The notes beneath the pieces were generated by a model. The model ran no database searches, was not told the origin of the DNA, and saw only the letters and a program-made list of their open reading frames with translations. From Bacillus_AD sp047238185 (GTDB taxonomy: Bacteria > Bacillota > Bacilli > Bacillales > DSM-1321): DNA of 64,000 nucleotides. A program made the translations under genes and the position numbers. This document shows, one piece after another, positions 53,200 to 62,466 of the stretch. The stretch is from positions 2,480,001-2,544,000 of the forward strand of contig NZ_JBDFMI010000001.1 of the NCBI RefSeq assembly GCF_047238185.1, written 5' to 3'. The first letter of the stretch is position 1; every line of letters starts with the position of its first letter.

Positions 53200-54834
53200 T
53201 CATTGGCTCCCATTCATCAACCGTTGCCTTTCATATGCAATGGCATTTACATCAAGCCTGTTGAATAAAGGGGAAACGCTTTTGATCTGATCAGTGCTGA
53301 CATCCTTGTATGCCCAATCGGTTGCAGCCATACCGATCATCTTCCCTGTTTTTTCACAGGCAAAAGGGATAAAAGGGCTGAGCAATTGCACTAGATTGGT
53401 AATGATAAGCACACAGTTGAATAAGGTATTATCCCCTTCATACGGTGCTTCCTTAACCTGCTTCCACGGTTCTCTTTCATCAAAATATTTATTAGCGAAA
53501 CGGATGAAGTCGAATATGTCTTCTAGTGCCTTTTTGAATTGCCCTCCTTCAATTTGCCTTCCCGCAGAGTCATATAAGGACTGCAATTTTTCTTTTACTA
53601 GTGTATCGGCGGTTCCGTGCGGTATATTACCTTGAAAGGAACGTTCTATGAATTTCAGGGTTCGGTTCACAAAATTGCCGAATGCTCCCAACAGCTCGCT
53701 GTTGTGGCTGTATATAAACTCTCTCCAAGAAAAATCAGCATCACGGTTTTCCGGTCCGTTCATGATTAAATAATAGCGGATCGAGTCCGGATCATATCGT
53801 TCAAGCATCTCCGGCACCCACACTGCCCAATTCCGGCTGGTTGATAATTTTTGCTTTTCAACAGTCAAATATTCGCTTGAAAGTATATAAGCAGGAAGGG
53901 CATCCATGCAAGCCCCCATCATGATGGCTGGCCAAATCAACGTATGGAACGGGATATTATCCTTTCCATGTACATAATACGTCCTGCATCCGCTATTCCA
54001 AAAAGCTTCAGCAGACGTACCTTTTTTCTCTGCCCATTTACGGCTCGCTGAATAATAACCGGATACCGCCTCAATCCAAACATATATTTTTTTGTCTTCA
54101 TACCCTTTAACCGGAACACTGACACCCAAAGGCAAATCTCGTGACACTGCACGATCCTTTAATCCCTCCAATAAGTATCTTCGACTGAGATTCACTGCAT
54201 TCATCCGCCAATTTCCGCTATGAGATCCTTGCTCGACACGTTTTTCTAATCTTTCCTGAAACTCGCTTAGAGAAAAATAAAGATGCTCCGTTTCCCTAAA
54301 GGAGGGTTCGCTTCCGCATAGTTTGCAGCTTGCAGCCACTAAATCGGCCGTCTCCAAAATATGACCGCAATAATCACATTGATCTCCTCTGGCAGATTGC
54401 TTGCAATGAGGACAAAGCCCTTCTACGTATCGATCCGGCAAAAACTGGCTGCACGTGCAGCAATAAGCTTGTTTAATCATTTTCGGGTAAATATGCCCGT
54501 TCTCCATCAAAGCCATGAATACTTCTTGAACCGTTTGATGATGGTGCTCTGAATCTGTTCTTGTAAAGATGTCGTAGGAAAATCCGAGTTGATCGAAAGA
54601 ATCAAGAAATTCATTGTGATATCTGTCCGCAATTGTTTTCACACTTATCTTCTCTTGCCTGGCCCGGATGCTGATCGGTGTCCCGTTGCAATCACTTCCT
54701 GAAACATACAATACATCCTCCCCTTTCAGACGATAATAACGGGCAAGTACATCACCCGGCAAAAGACTGGCTATATGGCCGAGATGCAAGGACCCATTTG
54801 CATATGGCCACGCTCCCCCTATAAAAACCGGCAT
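53200..54834 (-). CDS. metG: Methionyl-tRNA synthetase (T-box-regulated paralogue)
   Basis: A 544-residue class I synthetase with the HIGH motif (SLHLGHIAS) and a four-cysteine pair of zinc knuckles (CCTCSQFLPD, CPHC, CDYC, CKLC). The KMSKS loop is KLSTS, retaining the first Lys and last Ser. The C-terminal dimerisation domain of the housekeeping enzyme is absent. It may be a second, amino-acid-responsive MetRS. The start is ATG 54834, 8 bases after AGGAG; GTG 54843 overlaps it. A T-box leader lies upstream. Confidence 0.88.
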   Translation of the reverse strand: MPVFIGGAWPYANGSLHLGHIASLLPGDVLARYYRLKGEDVLYVSGSDCNGTPISIRARQEKISVKTIADRYHNEFLDSFDQLGFSYDIFTRTDSEHHHQTVQEVFMALMENGHIYPKMIKQAYCCTCSQFLPDRYVEGLCPHCKQSARGDQCDYCGHILETADLVAASCKLCGSEPSFRETEHLYFSLSEFQERLEKRVEQGSHSGNWRMNAVNLSRRYLLEGLKDRAVSRDLPLGVSVPVKGYEDKKIYVWIEAVSGYYSASRKWAEKKGTSAEAFWNSGCRTYYVHGKDNIPFHTLIWPAIMMGACMDALPAYILSSEYLTVEKQKLSTSRNWAVWVPEMLERYDPDSIRYYLIMNGPENRDADFSWREFIYSHNSELLGAFGNFVNRTLKFIERSFQGNIPHGTADTLVKEKLQSLYDSAGRQIEGGQFKKALEDIFDFIRFANKYFDEREPWKQVKEAPYEGDNTLFNCVLIITNLVQLLSPFIPFACEKTGKMIGMAATDWAYKDVSTDQIKSVSPLFNRLDVNAIAYERQRLMNGSQ

Positions 54835-54862
54835 ATGAAACACTCCTTTCCTATTTTTGTAT

Positions 54863-55163
54863 ATAAAAAAACCCCGCCCTTATCACACTGATAAAGACGA
54901 GGTTTAATTCGTGGTTCCACTTTATTTCGCCGCCAGCTCACACTGGCAGCCTTGCCAAGTACACAGCCATAGCTCCGGCTGTCATACTGTGGTTTTGATA
55001 ACAAGTACCAACACTTGTCGTGCCCTACTTAGATGTGGGCCATCTTTTCAGGACGCTGCTCCGGGACCATTGTTCAATTGGAGATTTTGCTCCTTTTCAC
55101 CAGCTGGAGCTCTCTGCAGAAAATCCGTCCAATTTACTTTTTCCCATCCTTGCATTTCATATT
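54863..55163 (-). ncRNA. T-box leader upstream of metG
   Basis: The minus strand has stem I with AGTA S-turn and GAACAATGG specifier loop, T-box AAAGTGGAACCACG, and a 16-pair terminator stem (with three G-U) around 54868-54904 ending in TTTTTTT. The antiterminator pairs AAAG with CTTT and ACGA with TCGT. The specifier is AAU by strict position or AUG if shifted by one; the TGGA bulge would pair with U73. See findings. Confidence 0.85.
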
Positions 55164-55169
55164 TTTTAT

Positions 55170-55198
55170 AGTATAACAGGTTCGAATCGTTTTACCAA
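55170..55198 (-). promoter_or_regulatory. Promoter of the T-box metG transcript
   Basis: Minus-strand TTGGTA (55193-55198), 17-base spacer, TATACT (55170-55175), just before the T-box 5' end. Confidence 0.65.
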
Positions 55199-55210
55199 CA
55201 TTTTCCTTCA

Positions 55211-55990
55211 TCAATTTTTTATCCCCTTCCAGACAGACCAGCGATTACGGTCAACAATAGGGGTCTTTCCGTTTACTTTTTCCTTCATATACGCCACTAA
55301 GGAGCAAAGGTCCACATCTGTTAATTCATGCAGAATCGATCTTCCTTTTCTTGAAATAATATCTTCCTCCAATTCTTCAATAGTTGTAAAGACGGCCCTG
55401 TTCTCCCAAAATTCACGTGAAGGCTGCACCGTGAAACCTGCCTTTTCCATGCTAGTGTTCACTTCCTGATCCGTGTACCTTTTAATTAATTCAATTTTTT
55501 TCAGTTGGGGGTATGCCGAGAAGAAATAGCCTCTTATATGATTGGGGCTTCCCTCAAGAAAACAATCATCAGGGGTACGATCCTGGATCAAAAGAATGCC
55601 CTGGGGTTTAAGGATGCGGTTTGCCTCTATAAAGCTGTTGACCAGTTCAGGCAAATGATGGATTACTGCCCTAAGAAGCACAATATCACAGGATGAAGAA
55701 GCTAAACCGGTATGAACGGCATTGCCCAATCTGTATGAAATCCTTTTGTATTCCGTGCTATCTTTAATCGCCTTCCCAAGAATAGTCGGTGAAAAATCGA
55801 TTCCGAAAACCTCATCCGCATCCAACTCTGCGAGTATACGAGTATATATTCCTCCACCGCAGCCTATATCTGCCACTATTTTTCCGGAAACACCTGCTGT
55901 CAATCCATTTATCATTTCCGGCCAAGATTGATCAGGCGTCCGATTGGAATAGGCGGCACTCAATTCCTCATTATGAAAATCAATCGGCAT
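55211..55990 (-). CDS. SAM-dependent class I methyltransferase
   Basis: A 259-residue protein with the SAM-binding motif I VADIGCGGGIYT and post-I FGIDFSP, and the GNAVHTG/DIVLLRAVIHHLP motifs of Ubi/Gtf-like methyltransferases. Substrate unknown. ATG 55990 is taken as the start since GTG 55996 lies too near GGAGAG. It is upstream of the T-box leader but has no terminator of its own visible. Confidence 0.83.
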   Translation of the reverse strand: MPIDFHNEELSAAYSNRTPDQSWPEMINGLTAGVSGKIVADIGCGGGIYTRILAELDADEVFGIDFSPTILGKAIKDSTEYKRISYRLGNAVHTGLASSSCDIVLLRAVIHHLPELVNSFIEANRILKPQGILLIQDRTPDDCFLEGSPNHIRGYFFSAYPQLKKIELIKRYTDQEVNTSMEKAGFTVQPSREFWENRAVFTTIEELEEDIISRKGRSILHELTDVDLCSLVAYMKEKVNGKTPIVDRNRWSVWKGIKN

Positions 55991-56152
55991 ACACACTCTC
56001 TCCTTCCTTTTTTGATTTCTTTATCATTGTCTCTCTCATTCATCCATAAGAAAATGACATATTATTTATGAGAATACATTACAAATTCTTATCGCTCCCC
56101 TCATAAGGAAAAGGCCAAGGAATCCATGATTCACTTGGCCAAGAGCTTACTT

Positions 56153-57520
56153 TCAGTTCCCAGAAACACGTTTATATACATAACGTAGAAGCTCCTTGCA
56201 AGTCGGAGCAACTTCATTCCCATTCGAATTGGAATTGCCGTTTCCAGGTGAGCAGCTGATTGACAATTGCTGAATGGCTATTTCGCAGGTGGACCCGCTT
56301 TGTAGAATATGTAGCCTAGTAAGCTCCTGCGTTAAAACATTGCTTAACTGGACCATTTCTGTATCTGACAGCTTGTTGGACATCAATAACGTGAGATGGC
56401 ATGACCCATTTTCTAAAAACAGAAACATGAGTATATGCGTATCGGCAGGGATATGGCTGCCTGGCATCCAGCTTGAAACCTCTCCCGCTTCACCAAAGGA
56501 TATGGCAAATTCGCCTCTATCACTTTTGGGCAATGGCAAAAATCCAACTGGAAGAACGTTGTTTTTCCGGATTCCCTTTTCAGTAAGAATCCAGCCATCC
56601 TCCCACGAAAAACCTTTGCCTTGCAATCCGGAGGTCAGTGTTTTCACCGAATGCCCAAACGAAAGCTGAATTGAATTTGAAGCAGAGATGCATTCCAAAC
56701 AGCCAGTCATTGGATACGCCTCTTTTCCTTTTAAAAAACCGGGCTCGAAGAATACGGCTGTTTTCACCGTTTTAGGATGGCGCCCGAAGAACATATCGAC
56801 ACCGTATGTATCGCTAAATATGGGTTGTTCCCTTTCCGAAAGGCCATTATAGACTCCGATCAGTCTTCCAGCTTCCATTAAGCCGATTTGATCACTGTAT
56901 AGCGAGGCGATATTTAGGTCATGTAAAATAGCCATGATCGTCAATTGTTCCTCGCATTGCAATTCTTTCAGCAAATCCAGCAGCTCCATGCTGTGCCTGG
57001 CATCCAAATGGTTCGTCGGCTCGTCAAGCAAAAGGATCTGCGGCTGTTGGGCAAGGGCCTTGGCAAGCAGGACTCTCTGCTTCTGGCCTCCGCTGAGGGC
57101 TCCATATATTTCATTCCTTAATTCCCATGTAGACGTCTGCTCCATAACCCTTCTGATAACCTGTTCATCCTCTTGGCTGGCATCCCGCAACAGCAGGCCA
57201 CTTTGATGTGGATAACGGCCAAGGCCGACGATTTCCCAAGCCGAAAAATCCATTCCTACTTCATTCTCCTGGGTCATGACTGCCACTTTCCGTGCTAGCT
57301 CCTTTACTGAATAATCTTCTAAAGGCTTGCCGGCTATCATTACGGTTCCGGCCCTCAATTGCAAAGCCCCCATCATTAATCGGATTAAGGTTGTCTTACC
57401 GCTCCCATTTGGCCCGACTAGCGAAAAGAAAGTGCCTTTTTCAACATTCAGTGAGAGATTCCTTACAATATCAGCCTGCCGGCTATACCCTCCCGTTATA
57501 TCTGTTAATGTAATCATCAT
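56153..57520 (-). CDS. btuD: Vitamin B12 ABC transporter ATP-binding protein with C-terminal extension
   Basis: A 455-residue protein. Residues 1-245 form an ABC ATPase (Walker A GPNGSGKTT, signature LSGGQKQR, Walker B ILLLDEPTNHLD, switch His LHDL). The remaining 200 residues are not ATPase; by position they fit the CbiZ-type amidohydrolase known in some BtuD fusions, but the expected GGG motif reads GLQGKGF here. With BtuC and BtuF it takes up cobalamin. The first ATG is 4 bases after AAGGAGG and a second at 57517 is 7 bases away. Confidence 0.85.
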   Translation of the reverse strand: MMITLTDITGGYSRQADIVRNLSLNVEKGTFFSLVGPNGSGKTTLIRLMMGALQLRAGTVMIAGKPLEDYSVKELARKVAVMTQENEVGMDFSAWEIVGLGRYPHQSGLLLRDASQEDEQVIRRVMEQTSTWELRNEIYGALSGGQKQRVLLAKALAQQPQILLLDEPTNHLDARHSMELLDLLKELQCEEQLTIMAILHDLNIASLYSDQIGLMEAGRLIGVYNGLSEREQPIFSDTYGVDMFFGRHPKTVKTAVFFEPGFLKGKEAYPMTGCLECISASNSIQLSFGHSVKTLTSGLQGKGFSWEDGWILTEKGIRKNNVLPVGFLPLPKSDRGEFAISFGEAGEVSSWMPGSHIPADTHILMFLFLENGSCHLTLLMSNKLSDTEMVQLSNVLTQELTRLHILQSGSTCEIAIQQLSISCSPGNGNSNSNGNEVAPTCKELLRYVYKRVSGN

Positions 57521-57529
57521 CGAGCCTCC

Positions 57530-58576
57530 TTACACTCTATTGGCCATTTTCTTTCTTTGCTTGATCAGCAGCCAGGCAAAAATAGGGGCACCGATCAGAG
57601 CCGTAATGACACCGATTGGCAGTTCCCTTGGGGCAATCACCATGCGGGCCGCCAAGTCGGCCAGTACCAAATAAGAGCCGCCTAGTACTAGAGAAAAAGG
57701 AAGAACATGCCGATGATTCGCGCCAATTATCAAACGCACAAGATGCGGAATGACCAATCCGACAAATCCGATTGCTCCGGATACGGCAACAGCCCCTCCT
57801 GTAAGAATGGATGCACCAATCAAAATGAGCTGCTTCTTGCGCTTCACATCCATGCCTGAAAATCGGGCGGATTGCTCACCAAGTGCCATTGCATTCAATT
57901 CGCGTGCATGTATTAAAATAAGGAAGCCTCCAATCAAGAAAAAGGGAAGAATGAGCGCCACATGCCCCCATCCCCTCATGGCAACACTCCCCATAGTCCA
58001 ATTAAGGATATTGGATAAATCTTCTCTTGGCGATAAAGCAATCATCAATGAAATAAAGGCGCTCATAAAAGAAGAAATGATGACTCCTGCCAAAATGATT
58101 GTTTGATTGGACATTCGGCCGGTCGAATAATGCGAAATGCCTAATACCAACAGCAGTGTAAGGAATCCAAAGAGAATAGCCGCCACAGGTTGCAAATAGC
58201 CGGCCAGAAATGTTGCAGGCACATGGAAAAACAGGACAAGGACAGCACCGAGAGACGCCCCTGAAGAGACGCCTATCGTATAGGGGTCCGCCAAGGTATT
58301 TCTTAACAACCCTTGAAATGCCGCCCCTGCAAGAGCTAATGAGGCACCGACCAAAAAGGCAAGGATTACCCGGGAAAAACGGATCGTCCAAACAATCATT
58401 TCAATATTTCGGTCTCCTTCAAACAGATTCATATGGAACAGTTTACCGAACAGTATCCTTAGAATATCGGACACTGACACCGGCACGGAACCGAAGAAAA
58501 CTCCCGCTATTAGGCTCGCTGCAACAAGTGCGGTCGAAACTGCCGTCAGAGCCGCTATCCGTTTATTGGTAAACAT
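57530..58576 (-). CDS. btuC: Vitamin B12 ABC transporter permease
   Basis: A 348-residue FecCD-type permease with about ten membrane helices and the conserved LVIPHLVRLIIGANH and LAGAAFQGLLRNTLADPYTIG segments. It pairs with BtuD and BtuF. Its start overlaps the btuF end by 14 bases, so the genes are coupled. The riboswitch upstream of btuF supports cobalamin rather than siderophore. Confidence 0.92.
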   Translation of the reverse strand: MFTNKRIAALTAVSTALVAASLIAGVFFGSVPVSVSDILRILFGKLFHMNLFEGDRNIEMIVWTIRFSRVILAFLVGASLALAGAAFQGLLRNTLADPYTIGVSSGASLGAVLVLFFHVPATFLAGYLQPVAAILFGFLTLLLVLGISHYSTGRMSNQTIILAGVIISSFMSAFISLMIALSPREDLSNILNWTMGSVAMRGWGHVALILPFFLIGGFLILIHARELNAMALGEQSARFSGMDVKRKKQLILIGASILTGGAVAVSGAIGFVGLVIPHLVRLIIGANHRHVLPFSLVLGGSYLVLADLAARMVIAPRELPIGVITALIGAPIFAWLLIKQRKKMANRV

Positions 58577-59543
58577 CCGGATATACGGCTTTGGCGAGCG
58601 CCTCTAAACCGTCCGCCAAACGAGGGCCCGGTCTTGAGACCAAATCGCTGTTCACATCAAAAATTTGCTTTTGCTTCACTGCATTCACTTCTTGCCAGCC
58701 TTTTCTTTCTATGACCTGATTAACCGCATTTTTATCATAATAGCCATATGTTGTAACAATGACATCTGGATTGAGCTTGACCACTTCTTCTTCATTCATC
58801 TTGATCCAGCCCTCCTGTCGGCCTGCAACATTCTCAGCTCCTATGATTGACAACAATTCATCAAGGAATGTTCCCTTCCCTCCGCTATACATTTCCGGTG
58901 GTGCGGACGTTTCAATCCATACTTTTTTCTTTCCTTTTACTTCTTTTGCTTTTTGCTGGATGGTTGCTGCCTTTTCCTTCATGCCCTTCACTATTTCCTC
59001 AGCTTTCTTTTCTGTACCGGTAGCTTTAGCGATCATTTCAATGGCTTTGTACGTATCATCGAACGTACTTTGGGATGTATTATTGACAATGGTCGTAATG
59101 CCTGCATCCTGCAATTGCTTTACCACATTGGCATGGCTTCTGGCATGGTACTCTGAAATAAAGGCAACATCAGGCGCCAATGCAAGCACACTTTCTACAT
59201 TGATATCCTGCGAGCCGATTTTTTGCCTTTTCGACACTTTTTCTGGATAGTTATCAAAGTCGGATACTCCGACAATTTCTTTATCCAAGCCTAATGCAAA
59301 TAAAGTTTCTGTCGTACTCGGCAAAACGGAAACAATCTTTGTAGGCTTTTCTTTGATGGTTACCTCATTTCCAGAGTCATCCTTAAATGTAACCGGAAAT
59401 GCCTTCTGCTCACTGCTGGCCGATTGTTTTTCATTGTTTTCCTTTTTTCCCTCATCGCTTGTTCCGCATCCTGCCAATGCTCCGAATACAAGCAAAAACA
59501 ACAGGGTTGCTGCACTAATAAACTTCATCATCCGTTTATTCAT
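58563..59543 (-). CDS. btuF: Vitamin B12 substrate-binding lipoprotein
   Basis: A 326-residue lipoprotein (lipobox LAGC, Cys26) with two lobes of the class III periplasmic-binding fold: KIVSVLPSTTETLFALGLDKEIVG and TYGYYDK. It binds cobalamin and passes it to BtuCD. It heads the operon after a cobalamin riboswitch. Confidence 0.92.
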   Translation of the reverse strand: MNKRMMKFISAATLLFLLVFGALAGCGTSDEGKKENNEKQSASSEQKAFPVTFKDDSGNEVTIKEKPTKIVSVLPSTTETLFALGLDKEIVGVSDFDNYPEKVSKRQKIGSQDINVESVLALAPDVAFISEYHARSHANVVKQLQDAGITTIVNNTSQSTFDDTYKAIEMIAKATGTEKKAEEIVKGMKEKAATIQQKAKEVKGKKKVWIETSAPPEMYSGGKGTFLDELLSIIGAENVAGRQEGWIKMNEEEVVKLNPDVIVTTYGYYDKNAVNQVIERKGWQEVNAVKQKQIFDVNSDLVSRPGPRLADGLEALAKAVYPDVYQ

Positions 59544-59617
59544 TGTCTTCCCCCACTCCTTTAGTCAACAAATGTAAGAATCTTCTGATACATGTATAAA
59601 TAACTACGGGAGATATG

Positions 59618-59650
59618 AAAAAGAGCCCTGACTATAAAGTCAAGGCTCTC
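59618..59650 (-). terminator. Terminator of the cobalamin leader (expression platform)
   Basis: Minus-strand GAGCCTTGACT loop AGTCAGGGCTC then TTTTTC, between aptamer and btuF. Confidence 0.85.
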
Positions 59651-59714
59651 ATTAAATGTAAGTCACATACAATAACCTGCTTGACTTACTTTTCCCTCCG
59701 AAAAACAAGTTATC

Positions 59715-59872
59715 CCTTTTTAAAGCAGGTCTCCTGGCTTCGCATCATACAGCTTCCGCTGCCTTCCCAAACTAGGTTCAGTGGCAAGCGGGTCATAAAA
59801 AAGATGCTTACAGTAGCGGGGGCTGCACTGGATTTTCACCAGTTTCCCTATTATCCTGATTACAGGCACTTC
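59715..59872 (-). ncRNA. Cobalamin (AdoCbl) riboswitch
   Basis: The B12 box AGCCAGGAGACCTGC (minus strand, 59725-59739) is exact. GGGAAACTGGTGAAAATCC, CAGTGCAGCCCCCGCTACTG and GTGCCTGTAATCAG occur in the proper order. It switches off btuFCD when cobalamin is plentiful through the terminator at 59618-59650. Confidence 0.96.
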
Positions 59873-59943
59873 AAAAATCGTATTTAATTATCCATGTATA
59901 CTCCATTATTTTACAACAAATACAGAATCTTGTCAGCCATTAA

Positions 59944-61176
59944 TTAGAATGCCCAATTTCCATTTCGGAAGATTGGTTCTTCCTTACCGTCTTCTGTAAT
60001 GCCATCGATATCCATTTGGTCGGATCCGATCATGAAGTCAACATGTGTAATGCTTTCATTTGCTCCGTTTTCATTCAGTTCCTCACGCGACATTGTTTTG
60101 CCGCCATCCAAATTGAATGCATACGCACTTCCAATAGCCAGATGGTTTGAGGCATTTTCATCAAAAAGTGTATTGTAATAAAGGATATTGGATTCAGAGA
60201 TTGGCGAATGATGAGGCACCAAAGCCACTTCTCCCAAATAATGCGAGCCTTCATCTGTTTCAATTAAATCCTTCAATACATCCTCGCCCACTTCTGCTTT
60301 TACGTTGACAATACGGCCATTTTCGAAAGTCAATGAGAAGTTGTCAATGATATTGCCGTTGTAGCTTAATGGTTTTGTACTGGAAACAGTTCCGTTCACC
60401 CCAGTCTTCAACGGCATACTGAACACTTCTTCAGTAGGCATGTTTGCCATGAATTCCACGCCAGCTTCAGAAATGCTTCCGGCGCCGCACCAAATATGTT
60501 TTTCCGGAAGTTCTACTGTCAAATCAGTACCTGGCGCTTTATAATGCAATTTTTTATAATGCTTTCCATTCAAATAGTCCACTTTTGTATGTAATGTATC
60601 ATCATGTTTCTTCCATGCTTCCACAGGATTATCCTGGTCGATTCTAGTCGCCTTGAAGATTGCTTCCCATAAAAGCGTAATTCGATCTTCTTCCGGTGCA
60701 TCCGGGAAGACCATATCTGCCCATGCCTGGGATGGAACAGCCACAATGGACCAGCATACTTTATCCGCTTGCATGATTTGGCGGAATTTGCTTAACGCTT
60801 GACCGGATGCTTTCTGGTTATTCGCCAAACGTTCCAATGCCACACCCTTCAACAAATCAGGAGAAGACGAAATAACAGAAAGGAATGAAGCGCCCTGCTC
60901 TGCAAGTTCATTTGTTTCATTTGCCTGGTGCACAGGGAATGTTTTGAACACGTCATCCCCTGCATGCTCATATTTCAAGCGGGTGATTGTATCATCGCTC
61001 CATTGGACAATGACATTATGCGCTCCTGCTTCATATGCTTTTTTCGTAATGATGCGGACTAATTCCGCACCTTCTAGCGTTGTTCTCACAACAAGCGTTT
61101 GCCCGGGCTGTACATTAACGCCCACTTTAACAGCTAGCTCTGCATATTTTTCTAGACTTTGTCTGAAATCTTTCAT
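59944..61176 (-). CDS. ampS: M29-family aminopeptidase (AmpS/PepS)
   Basis: A 410-residue cytosolic metallo-aminopeptidase. The C-terminal half has the metal ligands: ELPEKHIWCGAGSISEAG, GEVALVPHHSPISES, LIETDEGSHYLG and THVDFMIGSD. Length is normal. It releases N-terminal amino acids from peptides. ATG 61176 follows GGAG. It stands alone. Confidence 0.92.
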   Translation of the reverse strand: MKDFRQSLEKYAELAVKVGVNVQPGQTLVVRTTLEGAELVRIITKKAYEAGAHNVIVQWSDDTITRLKYEHAGDDVFKTFPVHQANETNELAEQGASFLSVISSSPDLLKGVALERLANNQKASGQALSKFRQIMQADKVCWSIVAVPSQAWADMVFPDAPEEDRITLLWEAIFKATRIDQDNPVEAWKKHDDTLHTKVDYLNGKHYKKLHYKAPGTDLTVELPEKHIWCGAGSISEAGVEFMANMPTEEVFSMPLKTGVNGTVSSTKPLSYNGNIIDNFSLTFENGRIVNVKAEVGEDVLKDLIETDEGSHYLGEVALVPHHSPISESNILYYNTLFDENASNHLAIGSAYAFNLDGGKTMSREELNENGANESITHVDFMIGSDQMDIDGITEDGKEEPIFRNGNWAF

Positions 61177-61430
61177 ATCCTACCACTCCTCTGACTGAAT
61201 ATTCATTACAATTGTATCTATTATAGCACCTCACGTCCAAGAATTTATATTTCTGAAAAGACTGTCAAATTTTACTTTCACCTTTTACCACTTGTTCCCT
61301 CCTTTTTTCCTAAAAAAATCTTTCACAAATACATGGATATCTTCATAAAATTTAGAACAACATCGTATAGGTACCAGCATCATTTCACATCGGAAAACAA
61401 CATCTTCAGGGAAAAAGAAACAAATTAATG
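61177..61430. other. Intergenic region between ampS and feoA
   Basis: AT-rich stretch upstream of the feo operon; no gene is seen. The divergent ampS and feoA promoters must lie here. Confidence 0.4.
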
Positions 61431-61459
61431 TTTGTTTTTTTCAGAAGATGAGCTATAAT
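61418..61459 (+). promoter_or_regulatory. feo promoter with overlapping inverted repeat
   Basis: TATAAT (61454-61459) lies 16-17 bases from TTTGTT/TTGTTT (61431-61437). The -35 is overlapped by AAACAAA (61418-61424), six bases, TTTGTTT (61431-61437). It is a candidate operator; it does not clearly match a Fur or Fnr box. Confidence 0.45.
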
Positions 61460-61523
61460 ATGTACAAAAGTTGCACTAAGGAAACATTTTTACAGAAACG
61501 AAAAAATAAAGGAGATGACCAAT

Positions 61524-61784
61524 TTGAATCAACAAGTTCCCCTATCTTCTTTACAGCCGGGCGACAAACTGATCGTTTCCACCCTGCAAATAGAACCCGT
61601 TATGCGCAGACGATTATTGGACTTAGGTTTCGTACCCGGTTTTGCAGTTGAAATGATACAAAAAAGCCCTCTTGGCGACCCCATTGCCTTTCGGGTCAGC
61701 GGTACCACGATAGCTCTCAGGAAAGAGGAATGTGATCAAATTTTTGGCGAAAGAGTGAGTGCAAATGAGCGAACATACCTATAG
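61524..61784 (+). CDS. feoA: Ferrous iron transport protein A
   Basis: An 86-residue SH3-like FeoA (LSSLQPGDKLIVSTL, RRRLLDLGFVPG, GDPIAFRVSGTTIALRKEE). It assists FeoB, encoded immediately downstream with a 20-base overlap. The start chosen is TTG 61524, as ATG 61515 directly abuts the AAAGGAG site. A TTG start suggests modest translation. Confidence 0.9.
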   Translation: MNQQVPLSSLQPGDKLIVSTLQIEPVMRRRLLDLGFVPGFAVEMIQKSPLGDPIAFRVSGTTIALRKEECDQIFGERVSANERTYL

Positions 61785-62466
61785 GATAGCGTTAGCCGGC
61801 AATCCCAATACTGGGAAAAGCACTTTATTCAATGCCTTGACGGGCATGAACCAGCATACAGGGAATTGGCCGGGAAAAACAGTTGAACAGGCAATCGGTT
61901 CTTATATGTTCGGCAAGGAAACCTATGAGGTGATCGACCTGCCGGGAACCTATTCTCTATACTCCAATTCCACGGATGAAGAAGTAGCACGCGATTACAT
62001 TATTTTCGAGAAGCCTGATGTTACCTTGGTTGTGATGGACGCGACAAGCCTTGAACGCAACCTGAATCTGGCCTTGCAAGTACTTGAGATGACTTCATTG
62101 GTGATTATTTGTCTAAATCTGATGGATGAAGCGAAAAAGAAAGGCATCCAAGTGGATAGCCAACTATTATCAAAAAAACTGGGCGTGCCAGTCGTACAGA
62201 TGTCGGCAAGGAATAAAGCCGGCCTGGATGTTCTACTTGCAAAAGTACGCGATATGGTTCATGGCAACACCTCTGTCGCCCCTTACCTTGTGGAATATCC
62301 GCCTGACATAGAAGAACAAATACTGAGCCTAGAGAAAGATATTAAAGGCCTATTCGGCGATCATTATCCAACTAGATGGATTGCCCTGCGATTGCTCGAC
62401 GGCGACGATGCATTATTGCAGTCGCTGAAGGAGAGGCTGCCCCGGAAAGAGAGCGTGATTGTGTGA
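61765..62466 (+). CDS. feoB: FeoB N-terminal G-protein domain
   Basis: A 233-residue protein with only the GTPase part of FeoB: P-loop GNPNTGKST, switch I GNWPGKTVE, G3 DLPGTYSL, G4 LNLMD and the helical GDI domain. It ends with TGA just before the linker to the membrane part. ATG 61765 overlaps feoA. The membrane half follows in another frame (62463-63845). Confidence 0.9.
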   Translation: MSEHTYRIALAGNPNTGKSTLFNALTGMNQHTGNWPGKTVEQAIGSYMFGKETYEVIDLPGTYSLYSNSTDEEVARDYIIFEKPDVTLVVMDATSLERNLNLALQVLEMTSLVIICLNLMDEAKKKGIQVDSQLLSKKLGVPVVQMSARNKAGLDVLLAKVRDMVHGNTSVAPYLVEYPPDIEEQILSLEKDIKGLFGDHYPTRWIALRLLDGDDALLQSLKERLPRKESVIV

